From: JAGWRI01 sp963728785
GTDB lineage: Bacteria > Gemmatimonadota > Gemmatimonadetes > Gemmatimonadales > Gemmatimonadaceae
Direction of reading: 5' to 3'
Length of the DNA: 64,000 bases
NCBI GenBank assembly: GCA_963728785.1
Contig: CAVSKV010000004.1
Location: 1,178,001-1,242,000 of the forward strand
Under the pieces are notes generated by a model. That model worked only from the letters and a program-made list of their open reading frames with translations, was not told the DNA's origin and did no database searches. Position numbers and translations under genes: made by a program. Shown here in pieces: positions 18,279-27,709 of this stretch. How positions within the stretch are numbered: position 1 is the first letter of the stretch; every line of letters starts with the position of its first letter.

Positions 18279-20315
18279 TCAATTCCAGAAGTACCAGCGC
18301 ATGCCGTAGACCGATGACTGCCTCGGCATCAGGAAGCCGGGCACCTGGTTGTACTTCTCGCCGAGGGCGTTGGTGAACCGGTAGGAGAGCACGGCCCGCT
18401 CGATGCGGATCTCCAGCTGAACTCCGACGGTACGGTAGCCGGGTAGTCGCTCCACGCCGCCGTCACCGACGGGAAAATACGTCGCCGAGTTGTACTCGTG
18501 GGTGGCAGCGAGGAAGAAATGGAAGGTGTTGTCCGGGAATCGGTCGAGGAGCGACGTACTGATGTACAACTGCGCCCGAGTCTGGTACTGGGGACGGTAG
18601 AACCCCGTGCTGTCATTCCACTTGAGCGCGAAGGCGTCGGCGTGGATACCGCGCCAGATGCGCCCCTGGAGCGAGACGAAGGTGGCCGTGGCCGAGGGCT
18701 CCCGCACGCGGGTGAGGGAATCGTTCACCAGCGTCGGGGCTGCGAGCATCACGGCGCCGCGCATGATGGTGCCGCCGCCCAGCCAGAAATCGTGGATGCG
18801 GAGGCCCGCTTCGAGGCGCCGGTAGCCTGGCGTAAGGAGGCTGTCGGCCATCCGGGCGTCTCGCTCCGAACCCACGGCGCCGGCAAATCGCAGAAAGCTG
18901 AACGGGGCGAACACCGCATTAGCCTCGCGGCGCGATACCGAATCGGGTCCCTGCTCTTCCGCAAACCCGGAGACGGAAAATTTCCACAGGTCGAAACTGG
19001 CCCGCACGCTGGGCACGAACAGCCCGTGGCGCCAGCAACAGGGCTTCACCGTTGGCGCCCCGGACGAATCGCTGGCCGCGGTCCCCTGGACGGTGAGCGT
19101 GTCGTGCGCACTGTCCCGGGCGACGAATCCACGGTTGAACGACGCGAAATAGCGGCCCGTCGCGCTCAGCCGAACCCCCCAACGCGTGAAGCCTCCGGTG
19201 AGTACGTACTGGGCGCCTGAAACGATCGTGTCGCCGACGGCCGCCGTCGAGTCGGTGGTCGTCGCGACCGTGGTTGCCCCTCCGGCGAACTCATAGCGCG
19301 TGGTCGCGGCGATGGCCTGGAGCCACGGACCCTGGTCGGGGCTCCCGACCCCAACGCGGAAATACGCGTCGCGACGGGTGGCATCCAACTGCCCGAGCGA
19401 ATCCAGGCTGAGCGGGTCGGTGATCGTTCCGCGATGCGTGCGCACCTGGAGCAGGAACGCGTCCACGCTGAACGGTCCGTGGGCCCAGCCCAGGCGCCCC
19501 ATGAGCGAAAGCTGATCGCTGGTGGCGCCTCCTGGAGTGGGGGCCGTGCCATACTGCTCCACGCCGAACTGCAGCGATTCGCCGTGCTTGAAGCGGCGCC
19601 CGAAGAAGCCGCGGTACATGTTGGTCTGATGGTCACCGGTCGTGATGTCGGTGCGCGTGTACGGTGTGGTGCGGTCGACTTCCCACGTGTTCAGGTACAC
19701 GCGCACTTCGGAGGCCGCCCGCTCGACGGTGACCCCCTCGATCGGCCATAGCGGGATCTGGCTGTAGTCCAGGGCGCCGCCGGCGTGCGGGTCGAAGGAC
19801 TGGTATTCCACGCCGTCCATGAACACGCGCACGCGTGCCGCGTCGCCAAGGTACGCGGCCGTCATCGGCGCGGACATCCAGCCGGCGCGAAGTTGCGTGA
19901 CGCCCGGCAGGCGATCCAGCAGATCGCCCACGTTCTGGGCACCGGTCCCGAAGATCTCGTCGCGGTCCAGGTGATAGCTGCCCGTGGGGTCGGCCGTCTC
20001 CGGCAACTCGGCGTGCGCCAACGGGGCCTTGATCGTGTCGCGCGGCACCGTGTCCACCGGAAGCGGCACCAGTGGTGGCGTGGTGTCGGCCCGGGTCGTG
20101 GTGTCCGTGCGCGGCACGGTATCGCCCGGGGCGGCGCGAGCCGCCGCCTTCGCCGTAGAGTCCCGCGCCGCCAGCGAGTCACGCTTGAGCAGCGAGTCGC
20201 GCTTCACTAGCGAGTCGCGCTTGACCACGGTGTCCCGCCCCTGAGCGCGGGCCGCCGCTGGCAAGACGGCCCCGACCAGGAGGCCGAGGCCGGCACACCA
20301 CAGGGCGCGAACCAA
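18279..20315 (-). CDS. Outer-membrane TonB-plug/beta-barrel protein
   Basis: About 678 residues. A signal peptide (hydrophobic core ending AARAQG) leads into a low-complexity Arg-Asp-Ser/Thr-Pro linker. A TonB-receptor plug domain (LLDRLPGVTQLR, VRVFMDGVEY, EGVTVERAASEVRVY) and a long alternating beta-barrel follow, ending with a C-terminal aromatic YGMRWYFWN as in BAM substrates. I see no clear TonB box. No ATG fits; TTG 20313-20315, 8 bases after the pepA stop, gives a good signal peptide. The substrate is unknown. It may be an outer-membrane importer or a porin-like relative. Confidence 0.78.
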   Translation of the reverse strand: MVRALWCAGLGLLVGAVLPAAARAQGRDTVVKRDSLVKRDSLLKRDSLAARDSTAKAAARAAPGDTVPRTDTTTRADTTPPLVPLPVDTVPRDTIKAPLAHAELPETADPTGSYHLDRDEIFGTGAQNVGDLLDRLPGVTQLRAGWMSAPMTAAYLGDAARVRVFMDGVEYQSFDPHAGGALDYSQIPLWPIEGVTVERAASEVRVYLNTWEVDRTTPYTRTDITTGDHQTNMYRGFFGRRFKHGESLQFGVEQYGTAPTPGGATSDQLSLMGRLGWAHGPFSVDAFLLQVRTHRGTITDPLSLDSLGQLDATRRDAYFRVGVGSPDQGPWLQAIAATTRYEFAGGATTVATTTDSTAAVGDTIVSGAQYVLTGGFTRWGVRLSATGRYFASFNRGFVARDSAHDTLTVQGTAASDSSGAPTVKPCCWRHGLFVPSVRASFDLWKFSVSGFAEEQGPDSVSRREANAVFAPFSFLRFAGAVGSERDARMADSLLTPGYRRLEAGLRIHDFWLGGGTIMRGAVMLAAPTLVNDSLTRVREPSATATFVSLQGRIWRGIHADAFALKWNDSTGFYRPQYQTRAQLYISTSLLDRFPDNTFHFFLAATHEYNSATYFPVGDGGVERLPGYRTVGVQLEIRIERAVLSYRFTNALGEKYNQVPGFLMPRQSSVYGMRWYFWN
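20173..20226 (-). repeat. Three tandem 18-bp repeats
   Basis: Three near-identical 18-base units (20173-20190, 20191-20208, 20209-20226) encode a Lys-Arg-Asp-Ser-Leu-X hexapeptide repeat in the N-terminal linker of the outer-membrane protein. Likely slipped-strand expansion of a flexible periplasmic linker. Confidence 0.75.
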
Positions 20316-20323
20316 TGAACGCT

Positions 20324-21802
20324 TCAGCTCGCCCGCCCCCGTGCGAATTCCACGAAGATTCCCACCGGCACTCCCGTCGGGCCGCTGGGGATGGTCACGA
20401 GGTCGGTCTCGCTGTATGCCGTGCCGGCGATGTCGAGGTGAACCCAGGGAAACGCTTCGGCGAATTCGGCCAGGAACAGGGCGGCCGTGATCGTGCCCGC
20501 CGCGCGCCCGCCCACGTTCTTGATGTCGGCCACTTCGGACTTGATGAGCGGCTTGTAGTCGTCCCATAGCGGCAGCTCCCATCCGCGCTCGCCCGACCGG
20601 TCGCCGGCGGCGAGCACTTCCTGCACGAGCTGCCGGTCGGATCCGAGCACCGCGGTTGCGGTGTGCCCCAGCGCGATCACGCAGGCGCCGGTGAGCGTGG
20701 CCGCGTCGATCACGGCCGCGGGCTCGTAGCGTCGCGCGTACGACAACACGTCGGCCAGCACGAGCCGGCCCTCGGCGTCGGTGTTGATGATCTCGATGTA
20801 CTTGCCCAGGTGACTCTTCACCACGTCGCCCGGCTTCACTGCCGTGCCCGACGGCATGTTGGTGGTGGAGCCCACGAGGCCGACCACGTTCACGGCGAGT
20901 CCCAGTCGGGCAATCGCCTCCATGGCCCCGAGCACGCCAGCCGCCCCGCACATGTCGTATTTCATCCACTCCATGCTCGCCGCCGGCTTGATGGAGATAC
21001 CGCCGGAGTCGAAGCACAGGCCTTTGCCGACGAGCACCACCGGTTTGCCGTGCTTCGGCCCCTTGCGGTATTCGAGCACGATGAGTTTTGGGTCCTGCGG
21101 AGTGCCCTGGGCCACGGACAGGAAGGACCCCAAGCCCTCCTTCTCCATCTCGGCCCGGCCGAGCACCGTACAGTCCATGCCGTGGCGCTTCGCGATGTCG
21201 CGCGCCGTCTCGGCGAGGAATTCAGGCGTGCAGAGATTGCCCGGCATCACACCGAGCGTGCGGGCCAGTGACTGGCCCTCGCCGATCGCGGTGCCGGTCG
21301 CGACGCCGCGCCCGGCCGTAGCGAGATCGGGGGCAACTACCAGAGCGGCGGCCAGCGGGGCGCGCCGTTCGTCGGCGGGCGGTGGCGTCCTGACATCGTC
21401 GTATCGCCATCCGCCGGCGATGAGTCCCACGGTGACAGCTTCGGCTTCGGCTGCGGCAAGCGGACCGGCGTAGAACGCCATGGATCCCGTGCCGAGCTTG
21501 GCCGCGTTCCGTGCCGCCAACGTGGCCGCACGGCGGAGCGCGTCGGTGCGGCGGGCGGCCTCTCCGGTGCCCACGAGCAGCACGCGGCGGACGCCCGTGG
21601 CCGCGCCGGCCACCATGAGAACTTCGTCGCGGGCGCCGCGGAAGTCGCGCGATTCGAGCGCGCGGCCCAACGCGCCGAGGGTGGCGGCGTCCACCGGGGC
21701 GAGTTCCGGCGGCAGGGCGGCGCCCGCCGCGAGCGCCACGGCGAGAAGCGGGGTGTCGAGCGTGCCGAACTCGGCGGCACGAGCAGCGATCGGGATGACC
21801 AT
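20324..21802 (-). CDS. pepA: Leucyl aminopeptidase (M17)
   Basis: Cytoplasmic dimetal aminopeptidase that trims peptides. The 492-residue protein has an N-terminal macro-like domain and a C-terminal catalytic domain with the metal ligands in GKGLCFDSGG, YDMCGAAG and the signature NTDAEGRL. The outer-membrane protein gene starts 8 bases downstream and is probably co-transcribed. A TATAAT-like element 5-10 bases upstream of the start hints at a very short leader. Confidence 0.94.
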   Translation of the reverse strand: MVIPIAARAAEFGTLDTPLLAVALAAGAALPPELAPVDAATLGALGRALESRDFRGARDEVLMVAGAATGVRRVLLVGTGEAARRTDALRRAATLAARNAAKLGTGSMAFYAGPLAAAEAEAVTVGLIAGGWRYDDVRTPPPADERRAPLAAALVVAPDLATAGRGVATGTAIGEGQSLARTLGVMPGNLCTPEFLAETARDIAKRHGMDCTVLGRAEMEKEGLGSFLSVAQGTPQDPKLIVLEYRKGPKHGKPVVLVGKGLCFDSGGISIKPAASMEWMKYDMCGAAGVLGAMEAIARLGLAVNVVGLVGSTTNMPSGTAVKPGDVVKSHLGKYIEIINTDAEGRLVLADVLSYARRYEPAAVIDAATLTGACVIALGHTATAVLGSDRQLVQEVLAAGDRSGERGWELPLWDDYKPLIKSEVADIKNVGGRAAGTITAALFLAEFAEAFPWVHLDIAGTAYSETDLVTIPSGPTGVPVGIFVEFARGRAS

Positions 21803-21843
21803 GGGCGTTTATAATGATAGACGAATGATGCCGGGGCGGCGAT

Positions 21844-23091
21844 TCAGGCGGACATTCCCTTGATGATCTGGCCGCCGAACGCTGAGGTGGACACCTCGAC
21901 CGCTCCCGGCATCTGGCGGGCCAGATCGTACGTCACGTGCTTGGAGGCGATGGCGTGTTCGAGGGCCCCCTCGATCATCCGGGCGGCTTCGTTCCATCCC
22001 AGGTATTCGAACATCATCACGCCCGACAGGATCACGCTGCCCGGATTGATCTTGTCGAGGTTGGCGTACTTGGGGGCGGTGCCGTGCGTCGCTTCGAATA
22101 CCGCCACGCCGTCTCCAACGTTCCCACCCGGCGCGATGCCGAGGCCTCCCACCTGCGCGGCGGCGGCATCGGAGAGGTAGTCGCCGTTCAGATTGGGTGT
22201 AGCCAGCACCGAATACTCGTTGGGCCTCAGCAGCAGCTGCTGGAACATCGAGTCGGCAATACGGTCCTTGATCACGACGGCGTCGGCGCGAGCGCCGTTT
22301 CCGGCCTTTCCCAGGTCCGCTTCGGCCACAACCAGTCCGGCGAATTCATCGCGCGCCACTTCGTAGCCCCAGTCGCGGAACGCGCCTTCGGTGAACTTCA
22401 TGATGTTGCCCTTATGGACCAGCGTCACCGACGGCAGGTTGTGCTTGAGCGCGTGCTGGAGCGCCATGCGAACCAGGCGCTTGGAGCCGAACTCCGACAT
22501 CGGCTTGATGCCGATCGCGGAGTGCGCCCGGATGTCCTTGCCCAGTTCGTTCTTAATGAACGCGATCAGCTTGTCGGCCTCGGCGGATCCGGCCTTCCAT
22601 TCAATGCCGGCGTACACGTCTTCGGTGTTCTCGCGGAACACGATGATGTTCAGCAGGCCCGGATTCTTCATCGGGCTGCCCACGCCTTCGAAATACCGCA
22701 CCGGGCGGATGCAGGCGTAGAGGTCGAGCACCTGCCTCAGCGTCACGTTGAGCGAGCGGATGCCGCCACCCACCGGCGTCGTCAGGGGGCCCTTGATCGC
22801 GACGCGGAACTCCTGCATCGCATCCACCGTTTCCTGGGGCAGCCAATCCTTGTAATTGGTGAAGGCTTTCTCCCCGGCGAACACTTCCATCCAGGCAATC
22901 CGGCGCCTGCCACCGTAGCACTTCTCCACCGCCGCGTCGAACACGCGCACGGAGGCGCGCCAGATGTCGGCGCCGGTGCCGTCGCCTTCGATGTAGGGAA
23001 TGATCGGGTGATCGGGGACTTTCAGTTCCCCGCCCTGGTAGCCGATGCGGTCCCCTCTTGCGGGGACCTTCGCGTATTTGTACGTCGCCAT
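21844..23091 (-). CDS. icd: Isocitrate dehydrogenase, NADP-dependent
   Basis: Oxidative decarboxylation of isocitrate to 2-oxoglutarate. The 415-residue protein is of the E. coli type: SLNVTLRQVLDLY, FRENTEDVYAGIEW and the adenine-binding HGTAPKYANLDKINPG, where the Lys-Tyr pair and the later VTYDLAR Tyr/Arg match the residues that select NADP. Start ATG 23089-23091; no good Shine-Dalgarno is visible. It stands next to the hydroxyproline operon, whose end product is also 2-oxoglutarate. Confidence 0.95.
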   Translation of the reverse strand: MATYKYAKVPARGDRIGYQGGELKVPDHPIIPYIEGDGTGADIWRASVRVFDAAVEKCYGGRRRIAWMEVFAGEKAFTNYKDWLPQETVDAMQEFRVAIKGPLTTPVGGGIRSLNVTLRQVLDLYACIRPVRYFEGVGSPMKNPGLLNIIVFRENTEDVYAGIEWKAGSAEADKLIAFIKNELGKDIRAHSAIGIKPMSEFGSKRLVRMALQHALKHNLPSVTLVHKGNIMKFTEGAFRDWGYEVARDEFAGLVVAEADLGKAGNGARADAVVIKDRIADSMFQQLLLRPNEYSVLATPNLNGDYLSDAAAAQVGGLGIAPGGNVGDGVAVFEATHGTAPKYANLDKINPGSVILSGVMMFEYLGWNEAARMIEGALEHAIASKHVTYDLARQMPGAVEVSTSAFGGQIIKGMSA

Positions 23092-23141
23092 GGGGGCGCC
23101 TGTATGTGAACGGTGAACCCGCACGAATTCCTTCGCAGCGT

Positions 23142-23153
23142 AACCTAAAGGTT
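23142..23153. repeat. Palindrome upstream of icd
   Basis: A perfect 5-bp inverted repeat with 2-nt centre (AACCT, then AGGTT) lies about 50 bases before the icd start codon, in the only gap between the hydroxyproline operon and icd. It could be an operator; no regulator can be assigned. Confidence 0.25.
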
Positions 23154-23190
23154 TGTCCGGATTGCGGGCAACGGCAGAATTCCTCCGGCG

Positions 23191-24450
23191 TTACGCCATC
23201 GAGTCCCCGCCTACGGCGAGCGCGTCCACGCGCACCGGCGCGATCGGCGGTCGCACCGTGCCCGGCGCCCAATCGAACAGTCGCTCGAGCGCCGCTCCGC
23301 ACACGCGACCCTGGCAGGCGCCCATGCCGGCGCGCGTGGCCAGCTTGGCCTCCCGGCCGCTCCAGTCGGAGTTCAGATCGCCCAGTCGGACGTCCTCGCA
23401 CCGGCAGACCAGCGTGCCGGCATCAGCGCGCCGGAGCAGTTCGGCCCTCGGGGCGAACGCCCGCTCCATGCGCCCCACCAGCTGGCGCGCCCGATCGCGC
23501 GCCCGGCGCAGCGGCGCCGTGGGGCGGCCCGTGACGGCGAGGCCCACGATCTCGCCTTCGAGCAGCGCGAGATCCTCACCTCCCACTCCTGTGCACTCAC
23601 CCGCCGCATACACACTCGCCATCGACGTGCGCTGCGCGTCGTCCACGACGAGCGCGCCGCCCTCGGTGCGGCACCCCAGGGCGATTCCCAGCTCCACGTT
23701 CGGCACGAGCCCGCACGCGGTGGCAAGGAGGTCGCAGTTCACCGTCCACCGGCGGCGGCCATCGGTGAGCGTCACGCGTTCCACCTGCCGCACACCTTCG
23801 GCTCGCTCCACCCAGGTGCCCGTGCGGAACGGCGCGCCGCGAAAAGCGCGGCGATACGTGGCCGCGGCCCAGAGCTTGGCCGGCGATTTCCAGAGGCCGG
23901 CGCCGAATGCCACCACGTCGCGGCGCCGCGCCTGCTCGCACACCGCGACCACGTGGGCCCCGTGCGCGGCCATGGTGGCCGCCACGGGGAGCACCAGCGG
24001 CCCCGATCCCGCGATCACGACGCGCTTGCCCTGCACCCGGAGGCCACTCTTGACGAGTGCCTGCAGCCCGCCAACGCCAAACACGTTGGGCAGCGTCCAC
24101 CCCGGGAACGGCAGGAACAACTCGCGAGCGCCGGTGGCGAGCACCGTGGACTTCGCGTGAATGGTGAGCTGTCCTTCGGGGGTGACGACCATGAGCCGTC
24201 CGGGGGAAGCGTCGGCCACCGTCGTGCGGGAAAGATACCGGGCGCGTGACGCCTCGAAGCGGTCCAGCCACGCGCGCGCCGCCCGCGGCAGCTCCGGCCG
24301 TTCACGGTGCCGCCAAATCTGTCCGCCGAGGTGCGACGACTGGTCCACGAGCACTACTCGCGCACTTCCCTCGGCCGCACACGCGCCTGCGGCCAGCCCC
24401 GCGGGCCCCGCGCCCACGACCGCGACGTCCACATTGAGGACGTCAGCCAT
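23191..24450 (-). CDS. FAD-dependent subunit of D-hydroxyproline dehydrogenase (HcnB-like)
   Basis: 419 residues. Two dinucleotide folds (VAVVGAGPAGLAAG near residue 8; VVIAGSGPLVLPVA near 148) are followed by a C-terminal Cys-rich BFD-like domain (CRC near the start, CQGRVC near the end) that would bind [2Fe-2S]. This is the alpha subunit type of HcnABC/OoxAB/cis-4-hydroxy-D-proline dehydrogenases. The gene context (two partner subunits, an epimerase) favours D-hydroxyproline oxidation over opine or glycine oxidation. Last gene of the operon; its start overlaps the ferredoxin-like gene by 8 nt. Confidence 0.85.
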   Translation of the reverse strand: MADVLNVDVAVVGAGPAGLAAGACAAEGSARVVLVDQSSHLGGQIWRHRERPELPRAARAWLDRFEASRARYLSRTTVADASPGRLMVVTPEGQLTIHAKSTVLATGARELFLPFPGWTLPNVFGVGGLQALVKSGLRVQGKRVVIAGSGPLVLPVAATMAAHGAHVVAVCEQARRRDVVAFGAGLWKSPAKLWAAATYRRAFRGAPFRTGTWVERAEGVRQVERVTLTDGRRRWTVNCDLLATACGLVPNVELGIALGCRTEGGALVVDDAQRTSMASVYAAGECTGVGGEDLALLEGEIVGLAVTGRPTAPLRRARDRARQLVGRMERAFAPRAELLRRADAGTLVCRCEDVRLGDLNSDWSGREAKLATRAGMGACQGRVCGAALERLFDWAPGTVRPPIAPVRVDALAVGGDSMA

Positions 24451-24703
24451 CGGTGGGGCGCCCGGTGCGGATGTCCATTCCCTGCTGGCAGGGCACGAGG
24501 CAGGCGCGCTGATGCGGCTGCCCATCGATCGTCACGCGGCACTCGAAGCACACACCGATGCCGCACACCGGGCCCCGCGGCGCACCGCGCACCGACGTGT
24601 GGAACGCCGGCGTGCCGGCGTCGAGCAGCGCCACGGCAACCGTGGTGCCGGGAGAGACCTGATGGACGCGCCCGTCGATGCTTACGGTAATGGCGCCGCT
24701 CAC
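24443..24703 (-). CDS. [2Fe-2S] subunit of D-hydroxyproline dehydrogenase (HcnA-like)
   Basis: 86-residue ferredoxin-like protein with cysteines in the pattern CGIGVC-x2-C and a later CLVPC, as in HcnA/SoxA-type small subunits. It would carry electrons between the two FAD subunits encoded on either side; it overlaps them by 4 and 8 nt. Confidence 0.85.
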   Translation of the reverse strand: MSGAITVSIDGRVHQVSPGTTVAVALLDAGTPAFHTSVRGAPRGPVCGIGVCFECRVTIDGQPHQRACLVPCQQGMDIRTGRPTDG

Positions 24704-25842
24704 GCAGCCTCCGCGGCCGGCATCGGCCGGTCGGGGCGGAACGGTGCGGCGTCCACGGGGGGTGTGGTGCCCAGGATTCCCGCAGCTATGAGCGCGGCCG
24801 TTCCGGTAGCGGTCGTGATTCCCAGCCCTTCATGGCCGGTCGCGATCCACACCCCGGGCACGCCCGGCCACGGCCCGATGAGGGGGAGCTTGTCCGGCGT
24901 GGCCGGCCGGAATCCGGTCCAGGTGCGGATGGCCAGGCACTGGCCCAGTCGCGGCACGAACTCCACGGCTCGCCGCACCATCTCGGCGACGATCGCGCGA
25001 TTGATCGACGCGTCACGGCCCACGAGTTCGCGCGACGAGCCGATGAGCAGCTGCCCCGTGGCCCGTGGCTGGAGATTGAACGCCGTGGACGCGCCGGTCA
25101 TCGTGTGAGCGCTGCGCAGATATCCGAGCTCCACGAGCTGGTGCCGCACCAACCCCGGGTAGCGCTCGGTGATCACCAGGTGTCCCTTGCGCGGCACCAC
25201 GGCCAGGCCAGGGATAAGCGAACACGTATCGATGCCGGTGGCGATCACGATCGCCGCGGCGTCCACCTGTTCGGTGCGGCCGGCCGCGTTCAGGGTCACC
25301 GAGCCCGGGGCGAGGGCGACGGCGGCCACCCCGGCGCGGGTCACCGCGCCGTGCTCGCGGGCCGCGTCGAGCAGCCACCGGGCGGCGTTGGGAGGGTAAA
25401 GCACGCGGTCATCGGGAACGAGCAGCGCACCGGCCAATCCGGGGCGCAGATTCGGCTCGGCGGCGGCCACCGCACGGGCATCGAGCACCTCGGCGCGGAC
25501 GCCGACCGAGGCACACAGCGCGCGCTTCTCCTCCACCGCCCGCATCTCGGCGGCGTCGGCGGCGATCCAGAGTGTGCCGGGCGCCAGGTCTTCGCACTCG
25601 GCGCTCAACCCCGGCGCCAGCTCGGCCCACATCCGACGCGACAGCGCCGTCAACGCCAACTCGGCCGGCGAATCGTCCATCACGACGATGTGGCCCATGC
25701 CGGCTGCCGTGGCCCCGCCGCCCGGGAAGGCGGCATCGCACACCGTCACGCGCAACCCAGCGCGTGCCAACTCGTAGGCGCAGGCCGCGCCGACGATACC
25801 CGCCCCCACGATCACGACGTCGGGACGCGGCGAGCCGGTCAT
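24700..25842 (-). CDS. FAD-dependent D-amino-acid/D-hydroxyproline oxidising subunit (HcnC/DadA-like)
   Basis: 380 residues of the DAO family: an N-terminal FAD loop VIVGAGIVGAACAYE (9-23), GMGHIVV, and the C-terminal GHEGLGITTATG FAD motif. Predicted to oxidise cis-4-hydroxy-D-proline to 1-pyrroline-4-hydroxy-2-carboxylate, passing electrons through the [2Fe-2S] subunit. Overlaps the epimerase gene by 4 nt. Related proteins oxidise glycine, sarcosine or D-amino acids, so the substrate comes from context. Confidence 0.82.
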   Translation of the reverse strand: MTGSPRPDVVIVGAGIVGAACAYELARAGLRVTVCDAAFPGGGATAAGMGHIVVMDDSPAELALTALSRRMWAELAPGLSAECEDLAPGTLWIAADAAEMRAVEEKRALCASVGVRAEVLDARAVAAAEPNLRPGLAGALLVPDDRVLYPPNAARWLLDAAREHGAVTRAGVAAVALAPGSVTLNAAGRTEQVDAAAIVIATGIDTCSLIPGLAVVPRKGHLVITERYPGLVRHQLVELGYLRSAHTMTGASTAFNLQPRATGQLLIGSSRELVGRDASINRAIVAEMVRRAVEFVPRLGQCLAIRTWTGFRPATPDKLPLIGPWPGVPGVWIATGHEGLGITTATGTAALIAAGILGTTPPVDAAPFRPDRPMPAAEAA

Positions 25843-26798
25843 CCGCCGCGCCAGCCGGAGCGGAAGGGATCCGCGGGATCAAAGAACAGGGTGCCCTGCG
25901 CAGTGATGAACGCCCGGCCGCGAATGTACGGCACGAGCTGCCGACCTCGCTCTTCCAGCCACGCCGTGAACGTGCTTCCCGTAATGCTCTCCTGCACCCA
26001 GCGGCGGCCGGATGCCAATTCGCCCCGCGCGTGGAGCACGGCCAGCTTGGCCGACGTGCCGGTGCCGCACGGCGACCGATCGTACGCCGAGCCCGGACAG
26101 AGCACGAAGTTGCGGCTGTCGGCGCCCGGAGAGACGGGCGTGCCGAAGAGCTCCACATGATCGATGTCGGCGCCGTCGGCGCCGGTGATGTCCTGGTCGC
26201 GGAGCGCCTCGCGGATCTTCATCGCGACGCGCGTCAATTCGGGAATGTGCTCGGCGGTCAGCGGGAGCGCCTCGTATTCGGTGAGGAAGAACCAGTTGCC
26301 GCCCCAGGCCACGTCGCCGGTCAGCGTTCCCACGCCCGCCACTGCCACCTCCACGTCGGCCGCCGCGCGGTAGGCCGGCACGTTGGCGATCGTCACCGCG
26401 CCGTCGGCTTCGAGGTGGGCGCTCACCGTGCCCACCGGCGTATCGAGTCGCACGTCGCCGGGCGCGAGGCGTCCCAGGAATTGTAGCGTCCGCACAACGC
26501 CGATCGTGCCGTGGCCGCACATGCCCAGGTAGCCGACGTCGTTGAAGAACACCACGCCGGCCGCCGATCCGGCCTCGACGGGAGGCGTGAGCAGTGCCCC
26601 GACCACCGCCTCGTGCCCACGCGGCTCGAGCACCACGCCGCGCCGTAGCGCTTCCATATGCGTCCGCATATGATCACGGCGGGCGGCCATCGTCGCGCCG
26701 GTGGGCATGGGCCAGCCGGCGATCACGACCCGCGTCGGTTCGCCTTCGGTGTGGGAATCGACGAACTGGATCTCCGCCGCCTGCTCCCGCGGCGTCAT
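25839..26798 (-). CDS. 4-Hydroxyproline 2-epimerase
   Basis: 319 residues of the proline racemase superfamily. Both catalytic cysteines are present: C94 in MCGHGT and C244 in SPCGTGTSAK. This marks an epimerase/racemase, not a trans-3-hydroxyproline dehydratase (which has Thr in one position). It converts trans-4-hydroxy-L-proline to cis-4-hydroxy-D-proline for the adjacent dehydrogenase. Start ATG 26796-26798 overlaps the dapA-like stop by 4 nt; an upstream in-frame ATG would add 96 unrelated residues. Confidence 0.9.
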   Translation of the reverse strand: MTPREQAAEIQFVDSHTEGEPTRVVIAGWPMPTGATMAARRDHMRTHMEALRRGVVLEPRGHEAVVGALLTPPVEAGSAAGVVFFNDVGYLGMCGHGTIGVVRTLQFLGRLAPGDVRLDTPVGTVSAHLEADGAVTIANVPAYRAAADVEVAVAGVGTLTGDVAWGGNWFFLTEYEALPLTAEHIPELTRVAMKIREALRDQDITGADGADIDHVELFGTPVSPGADSRNFVLCPGSAYDRSPCGTGTSAKLAVLHARGELASGRRWVQESITGSTFTAWLEERGRQLVPYIRGRAFITAQGTLFFDPADPFRSGWRGG

Positions 26799-27700
26799 AC
26801 CGCGCGCTGTGGAATCGCGGCCAGTTGCGCGCGGATGACGGCGAGCGCCTCGTCGAGCTCGACGCCCGCGAGTTGCAGACGTGGCGGGCGTACGCGCACG
26901 CTCCCGATGTCCAGCTCCTGCTGCACGAGCTTGATGAGCTGCACGAATTTTGGCACCGTGTCGAGGCGGAGCAGCGGGAGGAACCAGTGGTACAGTTCGC
27001 GCGCCTCGGCGGCGCGACCGCTCACGGCGAGTTCGAACAGGCGCACCGATTCGTCGGGGAGCGCATTCACGAGCCCCGCAATCCACCCCACGGCGCCGGC
27101 AGCGATGCCTTCCACGATCACGTCGTCCATGCCCACGAACACGCGGAACCGGTCGCCGTGCCGCTCGATGATCTCGGTCACGCGTCGGATGTCACCGCTC
27201 GATTCCTTCACCGCCTGGAGATTCTCGTGGTGCGCGAGCTCTCCCAACTGGGCGGACGTCACGTCGGTGCCGTAGGCGATCGGATTGTTGTACAGCATGC
27301 ACGGCAGCGGCGTGGCCGCGATCACGGCGCTCAGATGGGAGAACGTTTCGCGCGTGTCGCCGCGGTACACGTACGGGGGCAGCACCATCAGACCGTCGCA
27401 CCCCAGACGCTCCGCCTGCCGCGCCAGCGACGCGGCGTCGGCCGTGGCCAGCGTGCCGATTCCGGCCACGAGGGGCACGCGGCCGGCCGTCGCCCGGCGG
27501 CAGGTGCCGAGCAGCTCGACCTTTTCGGCAGCGCTCAGCGTGGCGCCCTCGCCCAACGAGCCCAGCGGCACGATGCCGCGCACGCCATGGTCGACGAGCC
27601 ACGAAACGTGGCGGGCCAGGAATGCGTGGTCCACCGACAGGTCGTCGCGAAACGGCGTGGTGACGGCCGAGAAGACTCCCGACCAGTCTTGCGGCTGCAT
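26795..27700 (-). CDS. DapA-fold lyase, probable 1-pyrroline-4-hydroxy-2-carboxylate deaminase
   Basis: 301-residue TIM barrel of the dihydrodipicolinate synthase/N-acetylneuraminate lyase superfamily. It has the Schiff-base Lys in QAVKESSGD (near 166), the Tyr in MLYNNP, and the GSLGEGATLS substrate loop. Between an epimerase and a semialdehyde dehydrogenase it is best read as the deaminase giving 2-oxoglutarate semialdehyde. Sequence alone would not exclude 2-keto-3-deoxy sugar acid aldolase activity. Confidence 0.85.
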   Translation of the reverse strand: MQPQDWSGVFSAVTTPFRDDLSVDHAFLARHVSWLVDHGVRGIVPLGSLGEGATLSAAEKVELLGTCRRATAGRVPLVAGIGTLATADAASLARQAERLGCDGLMVLPPYVYRGDTRETFSHLSAVIAATPLPCMLYNNPIAYGTDVTSAQLGELAHHENLQAVKESSGDIRRVTEIIERHGDRFRVFVGMDDVIVEGIAAGAVGWIAGLVNALPDESVRLFELAVSGRAAEARELYHWFLPLLRLDTVPKFVQLIKLVQQELDIGSVRVRPPRLQLAGVELDEALAVIRAQLAAIPQRAV

Positions 27701-27709
27701 GGTGCGCCC

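Noticed and set aside
20173..20226. Short direct repeats as a possible CRISPR array
   Set aside because: Units are contiguous 18-mers with no spacers and are in frame within a protein linker.
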